This document shows positions 17,731-27,767 of a stretch of 64,000 nt of DNA, piece by piece; within the stretch, counting starts at the first letter, position 1, and each line of letters starts with the position of its first letter. This stretch comes from Oerskovia rustica (GTDB lineage: Bacteria; Actinomycetota; Actinomycetes; Actinomycetales; Cellulomonadaceae): assembly GCF_014836555.1 (NCBI RefSeq), contig NZ_JACSQQ010000005.1, positions 72,110-136,109 on the forward strand, given 5' to 3'. Under the pieces are notes generated by a model. The model was not told where the DNA came from. It searched no databases and saw only the letters and a list, made by a program, of their open reading frames with translations. A program made the position numbers and the translations under genes.

Positions 17731-17931
17731 CCAGGACCGGAGGGTGCGCGTCCTGCTGTGGTCCTGAGCATCGGGCCGTCGGCGGAAAACGACAGCCGGA
17801 TCGGTCTTTCGGAACCAGCGGTGGGACGCCCTCGGGCGACCCGCTCCGACGCTCCTTCGAGCGCCGGGACCGTCGGTGGCGCACCGCGCCGCCCGAACTC
17901 CGTGCCCGGGAGGCTCGACGACTGGACTCGA

Positions 17932-19212
17932 GTGAAGAACCCCCTGAACCGGACCGCACACGCGGCCAGCGCCACTGCCCCCGTTTCTTCGACTTCTGAT
18001 GGTGTCGAGGCTGAGGCCTCCGCCACTTCCCCTGCTGTGCGGCGTCGCCGTTGGCCCTTGATCGCCGGTGCGACTGCTGTCGCGCTCGTGGCGACCGGTG
18101 CGGTCGCGTACGGTTCCGCGAAGAAGACCGTCGAGCTCGACGTCGATGGTGAGATCACCACGGTGAGCACGTTTGCCGGTTCGGTCGAGGGTCTCCTGGC
18201 CGAGGAGGGTGTGCGGGTCACCGACAAGGACCTGATCGCTCCTGCGGGTGATTCCGCGCTCAAGAACGGTGCTGACGTCGTCGTGCGTTATGGGCGTCAG
18301 GTGACCGTGCAGACCGATGGTCAGCAGAGCGACGTGTGGGTCACGGCTCTGGACGCCGACGAGGCGCTCGACACGCTCGCGGGTCGTGGCGCCGACGTGC
18401 GCCTGGTCGCCTCCCGCGCCGGTGCCGACGGGCGTGCGGCCCTGCCGCTGCGTCTCGACGCGAACGGGCCCGTGAGCGTCGTGGCCGACGGCCAGACCAA
18501 GACGGCCCCCGACGGGTCGATCGGCGTCAACTCGATCCTCGACCAGCAGGGCGTCGTGCTCGGCGAGCAGGACCGCGTCTCGGTCGCCCGCGACGAGGCT
18601 GCGGACCCCGCGATCTCCCTCGTGGTGCAGCGCGTCGCCGTGAGCGACGTCCCCACCGTCACGCCGATCCCCTTCGAGACGGTCACCGAGCAGGACGCGA
18701 ACCGCTTCGCGGACCAGGACCCGGTCGTCAAGCAGGAGGGCGTCGAGGGCGCCTCGACCAAGGTCGAGACCGTCACGACGGTCGACGGTGTCGAGGAGTC
18801 CCGCGTGCTCGTCTCGGATGGCGTCACGGCCGAGCCGGTCGCCAAGATCGTCGTGCAGGGCACCAAGGAGCGCCCGAAGGCGGCTCCGGCGCCCAAGGCC
18901 GCACCCCAGGCCGCCGCGGCGGCCCCCAAGGCGAGTGGGTCGGCGGCCGCTCCCGCGGCGCCGAGCACCGTCGGCGGTGACGTCTGGGCCGCTCTCGCGA
19001 AGTGCGAGTCGGGCGGCAACCCCGCGACGAACACCGGCAACGGCTACTACGGCCTGTACCAGTTCTCCGCCAGCACCTGGAGGGCCATGGGCGGCTCCGG
19101 CCTCCCGTCGGACGCGTCCGCCGAGGAGCAGACGATGCGCGCCCAGATGCTTCAGGCGCGGTCGGGCTGGGGCCAGTGGCCCGCGTGCACCAAGAAGCTG
19201 GGCCTGCGCTGA
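17932..19212 (+). CDS. rpfB: Resuscitation-promoting factor, RpfB architecture
   Basis: The product is 426 residues. A basic segment RRRRW precedes the signal/anchor helix at 41-60. DUF348 repeats follow (KKTVELDVDGEITTVSTFAG, RQVTVQTDGQQSDVWVTALD, GPVSVVADGQTKTAPDGS), then a G5 domain (TVTPIPFETVTEQDANRF to EPVAKIVVQGTKERPK), an Ala/Pro/Lys linker, and the RPF lysozyme-like domain with catalytic E359 in ALAKCESGGNPATNTGNGYY and paired cysteines (KCESG, WPACTKK). Rpf proteins cleave peptidoglycan and promote growth and resuscitation. GTG at 17932 is chosen because upstream similarity to the paralogue is confined to the leader end. Bases 17987-18417 match the next gene without a visible difference and use less GC-rich third positions than the rest. 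The gene lies directly in the tatD-rsmA interval, as rpfB does in mycobacteria. Confidence 0.9.
   Translation: MKNPLNRTAHAASATAPVSSTSDGVEAEASATSPAVRRRRWPLIAGATAVALVATGAVAYGSAKKTVELDVDGEITTVSTFAGSVEGLLAEEGVRVTDKDLIAPAGDSALKNGADVVVRYGRQVTVQTDGQQSDVWVTALDADEALDTLAGRGADVRLVASRAGADGRAALPLRLDANGPVSVVADGQTKTAPDGSIGVNSILDQQGVVLGEQDRVSVARDEAADPAISLVVQRVAVSDVPTVTPIPFETVTEQDANRFADQDPVVKQEGVEGASTKVETVTTVDGVEESRVLVSDGVTAEPVAKIVVQGTKERPKAAPAPKAAPQAAAAAPKASGSAAAPAAPSTVGGDVWAALAKCESGGNPATNTGNGYYGLYQFSASTWRAMGGSGLPSDASAEEQTMRAQMLQARSGWGQWPACTKKLGLR
17987..18417 (+). repeat. 431-bp block repeated in rpfB-type gene (copy 1)
   Basis: No mismatch was seen by eye between this block and 19767-20197, at a constant offset of 1,780 bp. 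It covers the start of the coding regions: the tail of the N-terminal head, the anchor helix and the first two DUF348 repeats. Outside the block the two genes diverge, but short stretches (for example 18821-18878 against 20601-20658) stay in register at the same offset. Confidence 0.85.
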
Positions 19213-19252
19213 GCAGCAGGACGGCCTGACGGTCCCGCTGGGGCCGTCGGAC

Positions 19253-19298
19253 GGAGAGGGTGCGATCCACAGCGAGAGCTGCGGGTCGCACCCTCTCC
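19253..19298 (+). terminator. Hairpin terminator after rpfB-type gene
   Basis: A 16-bp stem (GGAGAGGGTGCGATCC with GGGTCGCACCCTCTCC, one T-G wobble) and a 14-nt loop start 40 nt after the stop. It is followed by no clear U tract. Confidence 0.75.
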
Positions 19299-19465
19299 CG
19301 CGTCTGCGGTGCGACAAGGGCTGCGGCCACCGGTGTGCCGCCTGCGCCCGCCGGGTGCCGGCGCTCACCCCACCCCCGCCCACCCGTACCCGTGGGCAGT
19401 GTGCGAGGTCTGCCGGCGAGGGCCCGTTTCGTCCTGTGACGTGTCCCGCACGCTGCGAGATCGAC

Positions 19466-19494
19466 TTGGTGATCCATAACGGATCGGTTACGGT
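19466..19494 (+). promoter_or_regulatory. Promoter of third hydrolase gene (TTGGTG-17-TACGGT)
   Basis: TTGGTG (19466-19471), a 17-bp spacer and TACGGT (19489-19494). The overlapping 20 bases at 19476-19495 match the rpfB-type promoter exactly, so the two genes are probably coregulated. Confidence 0.65.
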
Positions 19495-19702
19495 CGAGTG
19501 TCTCGCGTGCAGAGTTCACCAGAGTGTGATGGCCGCGAGTGGTGCCGACCGGGAAGAAGCCCTGGAAGCGGCGCCCGGACCGCCGGATCGGCTGGTCGAG
19601 ACCCCGGAGCGACCTCGTCGCCCCGCGCACGGCGCGGAAGGGGACAGTGCCACGACACGCCCTCGGCCCCCCGTGCCCGGACAGCACGACGACTGGACTC
19701 GA

Positions 19703-20974
19703 GTGAAGAACCCCTTCCGCACGACCGTGGACGCACAGCGCACGGCGCGTCACTCCGCAACCACCCCTTCGACTTCTGATGGTGTCGAGGCTGAGGCCTC
19801 CGCCACTTCCCCTGCTGTGCGGCGTCGCCGTTGGCCCTTGATCGCCGGTGCGACTGCTGTCGCGCTCGTGGCGACCGGTGCGGTCGCGTACGGTTCCGCG
19901 AAGAAGACCGTCGAGCTCGACGTCGATGGTGAGATCACCACGGTGAGCACGTTTGCCGGTTCGGTCGAGGGTCTCCTGGCCGAGGAGGGTGTGCGGGTCA
20001 CCGACAAGGACCTGATCGCTCCTGCGGGTGATTCCGCGCTCAAGAACGGTGCTGACGTCGTCGTGCGTTATGGGCGTCAGGTGACCGTGCAGACCGATGG
20101 TCAGCAGAGCGACGTGTGGGTCACGGCTCTGGACGCCGACGAGGCGCTCGACACGCTCGCGGGTCGTGGCGCCGACGTGCGCCTGGTCGCCTCCCGCTCC
20201 ACCGCAGACGGCCGCCCCGAGCTCGGCGTGAAGCTCGACGCGAACGGACCCGTCAACGTGGTCGTCGACGGCCAGACGGTCGTCGCGCCGGACGGCTCCA
20301 TCGGCATCGACGCGCTGCTCGAGCAGCAGGGCGTCGTGCTCGGCGAGCAGGACCGCGTCTCGGTCGCCCGCGACGAGACGGCCGACCCCGCGGTCTCGGT
20401 CGTCGTCCACCGGGTCACCGTGACGGACGTCCCCACCGTGACCCCCCTCCCGTTCGAGACGACGGTCCAGGAGGACGCGAACGTCTACAAGGACGAGGCG
20501 TCGACCGTCGCCCAGGAGGGTGTCGAGGGCGCGCACACCCTCGTCGAGCGCGTCACCGTGGTCGACGGCGTCGAGGAGTCCCGTGAGGTCGTCTCGGACG
20601 GCGTCACGGCCGAGCCGGTCGCCAAGATCGTCGTGCAGGGCACCAAGGAGCGCCCGAGCGGCCCGGCAGCTGCCGGGTCGGCGCGCGAGATCGGGCGCCA
20701 GCTCGTCGCGGCCCGCGGCTGGGGCGGCGACCAGTTCCAGTGCCTCGACAAGCTCTGGACCAAGGAGAGCAACTGGAACTCCTCGGCGACCAACCGGTCG
20801 TCGGGCGCGTTCGGGATCCCGCAGTCCCTGCCGGCCTCGAAGATGGCCTCGGCGGGTGCCGACTGGCGGACCAACCCGGCGACCCAGATCACCTGGGGCC
20901 TGAACTACATCGCGGGCAGCTACGGCACTCCGTGCGCGGCGTGGGGCCACTCCCAGGCGAAGAACTGGTACTGA
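19703..20974 (+). CDS. Secreted cell-wall lytic protein: DUF348 repeats, G5, SLT-like domain (rpfB paralogue)
   Basis: The product is 423 residues. The N-terminal head and anchor helix (WPLIAGATAVALVATGAVAY), the DUF348 repeats and the G5 domain are nearly those of the preceding rpfB-type protein. The C-terminal catalytic domain is instead of the type in the first gene of the cluster: FQCLDKLWTKESNWN, SSGAFGIPQSLPASKM, ASAGADWRTNPATQITWGL and HSQAKNWY. It is thus a chimera in architecture, with one neighbour's scaffold and the other neighbour's hydrolase. The Glu in TKESNW is the likely catalytic residue. GTG at 19703 aligns with the GTG of the rpfB-type gene (shared MKNP start). The gene should act on peptidoglycan outside the cell. 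Confidence 0.87.
   Translation: MKNPFRTTVDAQRTARHSATTPSTSDGVEAEASATSPAVRRRRWPLIAGATAVALVATGAVAYGSAKKTVELDVDGEITTVSTFAGSVEGLLAEEGVRVTDKDLIAPAGDSALKNGADVVVRYGRQVTVQTDGQQSDVWVTALDADEALDTLAGRGADVRLVASRSTADGRPELGVKLDANGPVNVVVDGQTVVAPDGSIGIDALLEQQGVVLGEQDRVSVARDETADPAVSVVVHRVTVTDVPTVTPLPFETTVQEDANVYKDEASTVAQEGVEGAHTLVERVTVVDGVEESREVVSDGVTAEPVAKIVVQGTKERPSGPAAAGSAREIGRQLVAARGWGGDQFQCLDKLWTKESNWNSSATNRSSGAFGIPQSLPASKMASAGADWRTNPATQITWGLNYIAGSYGTPCAAWGHSQAKNWY
19767..20197 (+). repeat. 431-bp block repeated in third hydrolase gene (copy 2)
   Basis: This is the partner of 17987-18417, with no mismatch seen by eye. The codon choice inside the block (for example GCT, GGT, CGT, TAT) is less GC-biased than in the flanking coding sequence, which is why it stands out on reading. 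Confidence 0.85.
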
Positions 20975-21030
20975 TCCCGCGCGGACGCCGTGCCCCCTCC
21001 CGACGGAGGGGTTCGTACCGGGCCAACCGG

Positions 21031-21036
21031 TAGGCT
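21031..21036 (+). promoter_or_regulatory. -10 TAGGCT placed for leaderless rsmA
   Basis: TAGGCT ends 7 nt before ATG 21044 and no Shine-Dalgarno sequence lies between them. Confidence 0.5.
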
Positions 21037-21043
21037 TCCCTGC

Positions 21044-21964
21044 ATGAACGACACCCCCAGCGCCCTGCTCGGTCCGGCACAGATCCGCGACCTGGCAGGG
21101 CGTCTGGGTGTGCGGCCCACCAAGACGCTCGGCCAGAACTTCGTGCACGACGGCGGGACCGTCCGCAAGATCGTGCGGACCGCCGGGATCGGGGCCGGGG
21201 ACCGCGTGGTCGAGGTCGGCCCGGGGCTCGGGTCGCTGACCCTGGGGCTGCTCGAGGTCGGTGCGAGCGTGGTCGCCGTCGAGATCGACCCGCCGCTGGC
21301 GCAGCAGCTCGCGGCGACCGTCGCGGTGCACCAGCCGGACGCGGCCGACCGCCTCACGGTCGTCGCCGCCGACGCGCTCGAGGTCACCGAGCTCCCGGGC
21401 GAGGCACCCACTGCGCTGGTCGCCAACCTCCCGTACAACGTCGCGGTACCCGTCCTCCTGACGTTCCTCGAGCGCTTCGACTCGTTGCAGCGGGTCCTCG
21501 TCATGGTGCAGGCCGAGGTCGCGGACCGGCTCGCGGCGCCGCCCGGCAGCCGGACCTACGGGGTGCCGTCGGTCAAGGCGGCCTGGTACGCCTCGGCCTC
21601 GCGGGCCGGCACGGTAGGGCGCAGCGTGTTCTGGCCCGTGCCGAACGTGGACTCGGCGCTCGTCGCGCTCGACCGGCGCGCGCCTCCCAGCACGACGGCG
21701 ACCCGCGAGGAGGTCTTCGCGGTCGTCGACGCGGCCTTCGCCCAGCGCCGCAAGATGCTCCGCTCGGCCCTGGCCGGGATCGCGGGGTCGTCGGCCGCGG
21801 CGGTCGAGGCGCTCGAGCGCGCGGGTGTCGACCCGACGGCGCGTGGTGAGCGGCTGACGGTCGAGGAGTTCGCGCGCATCGCGGAGCAGCTCCCGCTCGT
21901 GCGGGCCGAGGCGGCGGCTTCCGCAGGCGAGCACCCGGACCGACCTGGCACAGTGGACGCGTGA
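21044..21964 (+). CDS. rsmA: 16S rRNA (adenine(1518/1519)-N6)-dimethyltransferase
   Basis: The product is 306 residues, the KsgA/RsmA enzyme that dimethylates two adjacent adenosines near the 3' end of 16S rRNA. Motifs are [19 protein letters not shown] at the N-terminus, the SAM site [12 protein letters not shown], acidic VAVEIDPPL, and the catalytic NLPYN in [29 protein letters not shown] is characteristic of the C-terminal domain. The gene follows the hydrolase cluster and overlaps ispE by 4 nt (GTGA), the usual actinobacterial rsmA-ispE pair. The promoter hexamer suggests a leaderless message. Confidence 0.96.
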   Translation: MNDTPSALLGPAQIRDLAGRLGVRPTKTLGQNFVHDGGTVRKIVRTAGIGAGDRVVEVGPGLGSLTLGLLEVGASVVAVEIDPPLAQQLAATVAVHQPDAADRLTVVAADALEVTELPGEAPTALVANLPYNVAVPVLLTFLERFDSLQRVLVMVQAEVADRLAAPPGSRTYGVPSVKAAWYASASRAGTVGRSVFWPVPNVDSALVALDRRAPPSTTATREEVFAVVDAAFAQRRKMLRSALAGIAGSSAAAVEALERAGVDPTARGERLTVEEFARIAEQLPLVRAEAAASAGEHPDRPGTVDA

Positions 21965-22899
21965 GCTCCCACCTGTCCGCTGCGCCTCCCGTCGCCGTGC
22001 GGGTGCGGGCGCCCGGGAAGGTCAACCTGTCGCTGCGGGTCGGGGCGTGCCAGGAGGACGGCTACCACCCGCTGGTCACGATCTTCCAGGCGGTCTCGCT
22101 GGTCGAGGAGGTCGAGGCGACCCTGGTGACGCCCGGCGAGGGCATCTCGCTGACGGTCTCCGGGGCGCAGGCCGAGCGTGTCCCGGTCGACGGGTCCAAC
22201 CTCGCGTGGCGTGCCGCGGAGTCGCTCGCCCGCTACACCGGGGTGGATCCCGACGTCCGGCTGCACATCCGCAAGGGCGTGCCCGTCGCGGGCGGCATGG
22301 CCGGTGGGTCCGCCGACGCGGCGGCCACGCTCGTCGCGTGCGACCTGCTGTGGGAGACCGGGCTCTCGCGGGGCGAGATGGCTGACCTCGCGGCGGGGCT
22401 CGGCTCGGACGTGCCGTTCGGCCTGGTCGGGCACACTGCGGTGGGCACCGGACGGGGTCATCTCCTGACCCCGGCGATGTCCCGTGGCGAGTTCCACTGG
22501 GCCTTCGCGGTGCGCGACGAGGGGCTGTCGACGGCCAAGGTGTTCCAGACGTTCGACGAGGTCGTGGGCGGGACCCCCGACGTCGAGCTGTCGGACGACA
22601 CCGAGCTCATGCAGGCGCTGCGTGCCGGGGATCCCGTGGGGCTCGGTCGGGCGCTGCACAACGACCTGCAGGCCGCGACGCTCGCCCTGGCGCCCGAGCT
22701 GGCCCGGACCTTGGAGGTCGCGCACGAGGTCGGGGCTCTCGGGGTGATCGTCTCGGGCTCGGGCCCGACGATCGCCGCCCTCGCCCGCAGCCGGCAGCAC
22801 GCGCTCGCGATCGCGGCCTCCTGGACGGCGGCGGGCGTCGCGGACTCGGTGCACTGCGCCACGGGCCCGGCGGCGGGCGCCCGCGTCCTGCCCTCCTGA
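21961..22899 (+). CDS. ispE: 4-diphosphocytidyl-2-C-methyl-D-erythritol kinase
   Basis: GHMP-family kinase of 312 residues in the MEP isoprenoid pathway. It phosphorylates the 2-hydroxyl of CDP-methylerythritol. Motifs are [14 protein letters not shown] at the N-terminus with the conserved Lys, [13 protein letters not shown], the phosphate loop [37 protein letters not shown] and the C-terminal [17 protein letters not shown] at 21961 overlaps the rsmA stop. It provides precursor for the polyprenyl phosphates used by the surface-glycan genes further along. Confidence 0.95.
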   Translation: MSSHLSAAPPVAVRVRAPGKVNLSLRVGACQEDGYHPLVTIFQAVSLVEEVEATLVTPGEGISLTVSGAQAERVPVDGSNLAWRAAESLARYTGVDPDVRLHIRKGVPVAGGMAGGSADAAATLVACDLLWETGLSRGEMADLAAGLGSDVPFGLVGHTAVGTGRGHLLTPAMSRGEFHWAFAVRDEGLSTAKVFQTFDEVVGGTPDVELSDDTELMQALRAGDPVGLGRALHNDLQAATLALAPELARTLEVAHEVGALGVIVSGSGPTIAALARSRQHALAIAASWTAAGVADSVHCATGPAAGARVLPS

Positions 22900-22949
22900 C
22901 GCACGCACTCCCCGGGTCCGCCACGTCCTGGCGCCCGCGTGCCGACGCG

Positions 22950-22955
22950 TATCCT
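22950..22955 (+). promoter_or_regulatory. Candidate -10 TATCCT for the ABC-F gene
   Basis: TATCCT lies 33 nt before the ATG at 22989. The following leader contains GAAGGA at a usual Shine-Dalgarno distance. Confidence 0.45.
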
Positions 22956-22988
22956 CGCTAGGGCACCTCCCCCCTCCCGAAGGAACTC

Positions 22989-24872
<1,884 letters not shown>

Positions 24873-24884
24873 ACGCCGTGCTGG

Positions 24885-25385
24885 TCAGGCCTCGAACTGC
24901 CCCACGACGGTGCGCAGCAGGTTCGCGAGCTGCAGCCGCTCGGCGGGCGCGAGGGCCGCGAGGACCTCGCGCTCGACGGCCAGGAGGTCGCTCATGGCGG
25001 CGTCGACGCGCTCGAGGCCCTCGGGCGTGAGCTCGACGAGCACACCGCGGCGGTCGTCGGGCGAGCGGTGACGCTGCACGAGCCCGCGCGCCTCGAGGCG
25101 GTCGATCCGGTTGGTCATGGTGCCGCTCGTGACGAGCGTCTGCGTGATGAGCGCCCCGGGGGACAGGCGGTACGGCTCGCCCGCCCGGCGCAGCGCGGAC
25201 AGCACGTCGAACTCCCAGGTCTCGAGGTGCCCGCGCGCGAACGCGCTGCGGCGCGCGAGGTCCAGGTGGCGGGCCAGCCTGCTGACGCGGGAGAACACGG
25301 TGAGCGGCTCGACGTCCAGGTCCGGACGCTCGCGCTGCCAGGCGTCGACGATGCGGTCGACCTCGTCCGGGTGCGGGTGCTGCAT
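24885..25385 (-). CDS. MarR-family transcriptional regulator
   Basis: The product is 166 residues. The winged helix covers about 55-135: HLETWEFDVLSALRRAG, LSPGALITQTLVTSGTMTNRIDRLEARGLVQR as helix-turn-helix, and HRSPDDRRGVLVELTPEGLE as the wing with the conserved DxRR. ATG at 25385 is chosen because TAATCT ends 7 nt upstream of it on the minus strand, the pattern of a leaderless transcript; an ATG 21 nt further up would place the start inside the promoter. CTCGACATCAAG and TCAAG-AGT-CTTGA just upstream are plausible autoregulatory sites. The gene lies downstream of an ABC-2 exporter pair in the same orientation. Confidence 0.87.
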   Translation of the reverse strand: MQHPHPDEVDRIVDAWQRERPDLDVEPLTVFSRVSRLARHLDLARRSAFARGHLETWEFDVLSALRRAGEPYRLSPGALITQTLVTSGTMTNRIDRLEARGLVQRHRSPDDRRGVLVELTPEGLERVDAAMSDLLAVEREVLAALAPAERLQLANLLRTVVGQFEA

Positions 25386-25392
25386 GAACGCG

Positions 25393-25428
25393 AGATTACT
25401 CGACATTCCTCGACATCAAGAGTCTTGA
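25393..25428 (-). promoter_or_regulatory. MarR gene promoter with overlapping inverted repeats
   Basis: On the minus strand TAATCT (25398-25393) is the -10. Immediately upstream are CTTGATGTCGAG (25420-25409, a near-palindrome) and TCAAG-AGT-CTTGA (25428-25416, perfect 5-bp arms). A second ATGTCGAG copy adjoins the -10. These resemble MarR-type operators and suggest autoregulation. Confidence 0.5.
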
Positions 25429-25456
25429 CGGGTCGACCCGCCCCGGACGGGACCGG

Positions 25457-26701
25457 TCAGCTCGCACGCAGGGCGTCCTTGAGCTTGATCCGGCCGCCCG
25501 TGCGCAGCACCGCGTTCGAGTAGATCTTGCCCGCGAGCCACACCAGGACGGGCACGAGCGCGAGCGAGAGCCCGACCGCGAGCAGGATCTCCCACGTCTC
25601 GACAGTGCCCAGTGCGATCCGGATCGGCATGAGCAGGGGCGAGCAGAACGGGATGTAGGACAGCCACACGACGAGCGGGTTCTCGGGGTCCCACGGGCCG
25701 ATCGAGATCCCGATGATGTACGGGATCATCATGAGCGTCAGGACCGGTGTGATGACCGAACCCACGTCCTCCTGCCGCGAGACGAGCGCCGCGAGCGCGG
25801 CCAGGGCCAGCGAGTACATGACGAAGCCGATCACGAACCACACGAGCACCCAGGCCGCGGTCGCCCCGAGGTTCACGCTGCTCGCGTCGACGAGCCCCAG
25901 GGCGAACGCCGTCCCGACGCCGCCCCCCACGACCACCACGAGCTGCATGAGGCCGATCACGCCGATGCCCAGGACCTTGCCCGCCATGAGCTGCCAGGGC
26001 CGGATCGTCGCGAGCAGCAGCTCGACCACGCGGCTCGTCTTCTCCTCCACGACGCCCTGCGCTACGAGCTGCCCGCAGGTCATGAGCGCGATGAAGATGA
26101 GGATCCCGCCGACCATGCCGGTGACGATCTGCGCGGGGTCGCGCTCCTCGGCGGGTTCGAGCGTCTCGACCGTGGGCGCGGCGGTCGCGATCTCCTGCGC
26201 GACGGCGGACGGGTCGCCGCCGAGGTCGGTGACGGCCCCGGACAGGGCCGCCTGCTGGGCGAGCCCCGTGAAGACGGGCGACAGGGTCGTACCCAGCTCC
26301 TCCCGCACGACGACCGTGAACGACTCGGGGCTGCCGGTGACCAGTGCGTCGAGGTCCCCGTCGGCGACCTGGGTCCGACCCTCGGACTCCGAGACCTCGG
26401 TGACCTCGATCTCGGTCCCGACCGCCGAGCCCGCAGCGGTGAGCTGGGGGCCGAGGGCCTCGGCCTCCGACGTGACGCCGACCTTCTGGGCGGCGGGGCC
26501 CTGGTCGCCGACCAGGCTCAGCAGGAACCCGCCCAGCACCACACCGACGAGCAGGGCGACCGTGGTCCAGACGAACGCCTTGGAGCGGATGCGGGTCGAG
26601 ATCTCCCGTCCCGCCACGAGGGACACCGCGCCCCACGTGCTGACGGGGGAGTCGTGCTGCGTCCTGGTCGGCGGGGCCGGGGGCCGGCGGTCGGCGCTCA
26701 T
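25457..26701 (-). CDS. ABC-2 type exporter permease (NatB-like)
   Basis: The product is 414 residues. An N-terminal membrane helix (WTTVALLVGVVLGGFLLSLV) is followed by a large extracytoplasmic domain (about 60-200) and then at least five membrane helices in the C-terminal half (MVGGILIFIALMTCGQLVAQGVVEEKTSRVVELLLATIRPWQLMAGK). The VVEEKTSRVVELLL motif is typical of ABC-2/NatB permeases. It forms an exporter with the ATPase encoded just upstream (ATGA overlap). Substrate is unknown; Na+, antibiotics or other small molecules are possible in this family. Confidence 0.88.
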   Translation of the reverse strand: MSADRRPPAPPTRTQHDSPVSTWGAVSLVAGREISTRIRSKAFVWTTVALLVGVVLGGFLLSLVGDQGPAAQKVGVTSEAEALGPQLTAAGSAVGTEIEVTEVSESEGRTQVADGDLDALVTGSPESFTVVVREELGTTLSPVFTGLAQQAALSGAVTDLGGDPSAVAQEIATAAPTVETLEPAEERDPAQIVTGMVGGILIFIALMTCGQLVAQGVVEEKTSRVVELLLATIRPWQLMAGKVLGIGVIGLMQLVVVVGGGVGTAFALGLVDASSVNLGATAAWVLVWFVIGFVMYSLALAALAALVSRQEDVGSVITPVLTLMMIPYIIGISIGPWDPENPLVVWLSYIPFCSPLLMPIRIALGTVETWEILLAVGLSLALVPVLVWLAGKIYSNAVLRTGGRIKLKDALRAS

Positions 26702-27681
26702 GCCGAGACCTCCTGACGGGTCGTGGGGGGCGTGGGGTCGTCGCCCGACGCGTCGGCGCCCGCCGCGGGGGCGGCCGCGTCGTCGCTGCTCACGACGTGG
26801 CGGAAGAGCTCGGTCAGGGAGGGGCGCTGCGGTGTGAACTCCCGTACCGGGCCCGTGGCCAGGGCCGCGCGCAGGATCACCTGCTCGGCCCCGTCCTGGG
26901 GCGAGTCGACCTCGAGGAAGGTCCTGGCGCCGTCGTACCGCACGACGTGGACGCCCGGGAGCTCGGCCGCCCACCCGGGCGGCGCCTGCGGGGCGTCGAC
27001 GACCCACTGGGGGCGCTGCGTCGCGCGCAGCTCCTCGATCCCGCCGACCTCGACCATCTCGCCCGCCTTGACGATCCCCACGCGGTCGCACAGCCGCTCG
27101 ACCAGGTCGAGCTGGTGCGACGAGAAGACGACGGGGACGCCCGCGGCGGCGCGGTCGCGCAGCACGCCGCTCATGACGTCGACCGCGACCGGGTCCAGCC
27201 CGGAGAACGGCTCGTCGAGCACCAGGATGTCCGGGTCGTGCACGAGCGCGGCCGCGAGCTGGACGCGCTGCTGGTTGCCGAGCGAGAGCTTCTGGACCTC
27301 GTCGCCACGACGCGAGTCGATCCCGAGGACCTGGGTCCACTGCTCCGTCGCGGCGCGCGCCGCGCTCGTGCTCAGCCCGTGCAGCCTGGCCAGGTACTCG
27401 AGCTGGTCGCCGACCTTCATCCTGGGGTAGAGCCCGCGCTCCTCGGGCATGTAGCCGATCCGACGGCGCATGGCCAGGTCGAGCGGTCGGCCGTCCCACC
27501 GGACCTCGCCCGAGTCGGGCGCGAGCACCCCGAGCGCGATGCGCATGGTGGTCGTCTTGCCGGCACCGTTCGAGCCGACGAAGCCGAAGATCTCGCCGGC
27601 GCCGACCGTGAAGGACATGTCGCGCAGCGCGCGCACCGTCCCGTACGTCTTGTTCAGCCTGTCGATCTCGAGAGTCGCCAT
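26698..27681 (-). CDS. ABC exporter ATPase (NatA-like)
   Basis: The product is 327 residues. Walker A is GSNGAGKTTTMRI, the signature is LSLGNQQRVQLA (a variant of LSGGQ), Walker B is ILVLDEPFSGLDP, and the switch is SSHQLD. A C-terminal domain of ~90 residues follows the ATPase core, as in NatA/DrrA-like exporters. It energises the NatB-like permease with which it overlaps by ATGA. The pair lies between a TetR gene upstream and a MarR gene downstream, all on the same strand, so it may be controlled by either. Confidence 0.92.
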   Translation of the reverse strand: MATLEIDRLNKTYGTVRALRDMSFTVGAGEIFGFVGSNGAGKTTTMRIALGVLAPDSGEVRWDGRPLDLAMRRRIGYMPEERGLYPRMKVGDQLEYLARLHGLSTSAARAATEQWTQVLGIDSRRGDEVQKLSLGNQQRVQLAAALVHDPDILVLDEPFSGLDPVAVDVMSGVLRDRAAAGVPVVFSSHQLDLVERLCDRVGIVKAGEMVEVGGIEELRATQRPQWVVDAPQAPPGWAAELPGVHVVRYDGARTFLEVDSPQDGAEQVILRAALATGPVREFTPQRPSLTELFRHVVSSDDAAAPAAGADASGDDPTPPTTRQEVSA

Positions 27682-27767
27682 GGGTCAACGAAACCATGCG
27701 ACGCGGCCGCCGTCACGGGCGGAATGTCACGGGTTCGAGGCCCCGTGGGTCGGCGTCCGGCCGGCGG

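Larger units (their letters stand above)
17471..17931. other. 461-bp noncoding region upstream of rpfB-type gene
   Basis: The open frame that runs through this region upstream of the GTG at 17932 is not conserved in the neighbouring paralogue, so I treat it as noncoding. It holds a small hairpin GTGAA-GGT-TTCAC near 17538, the promoter at 17626-17654, a 23-bp-period direct repeat at 17689-17730, and about 275 nt of leader. The last ~30 nt before the start (GACGACTGGACTCGA) match the leader of the third hydrolase gene. No Shine-Dalgarno sequence is obvious at the GTG. Confidence 0.55.
19213..19702. other. 490-bp noncoding region between the second and third hydrolase genes
   Basis: The region contains a terminator hairpin (19253-19298), a short GC-rich stretch without visible genes, the promoter at 19466-19494 and about 210 nt of leader to the GTG at 19703. 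An in-frame ATG at 19528 would add an unconserved hydrophilic head and is not preferred. Confidence 0.55.

Noticed and set aside
17581-17931. Reading the rpfB-type gene from further upstream (to 17581)
   Set aside because: The longer frame starts before the promoter and its extra residues are not conserved in the paralogue except just before the GTG.
17655-17932. Possible ydaO-type (c-di-AMP) riboswitch upstream of the rpfB-type gene
   Set aside because: Rpf genes in some actinobacteria have this riboswitch, but I could not find its conserved GGGGGA- and GAACCCG-type segments in either hydrolase leader by eye. A covariance search would decide.
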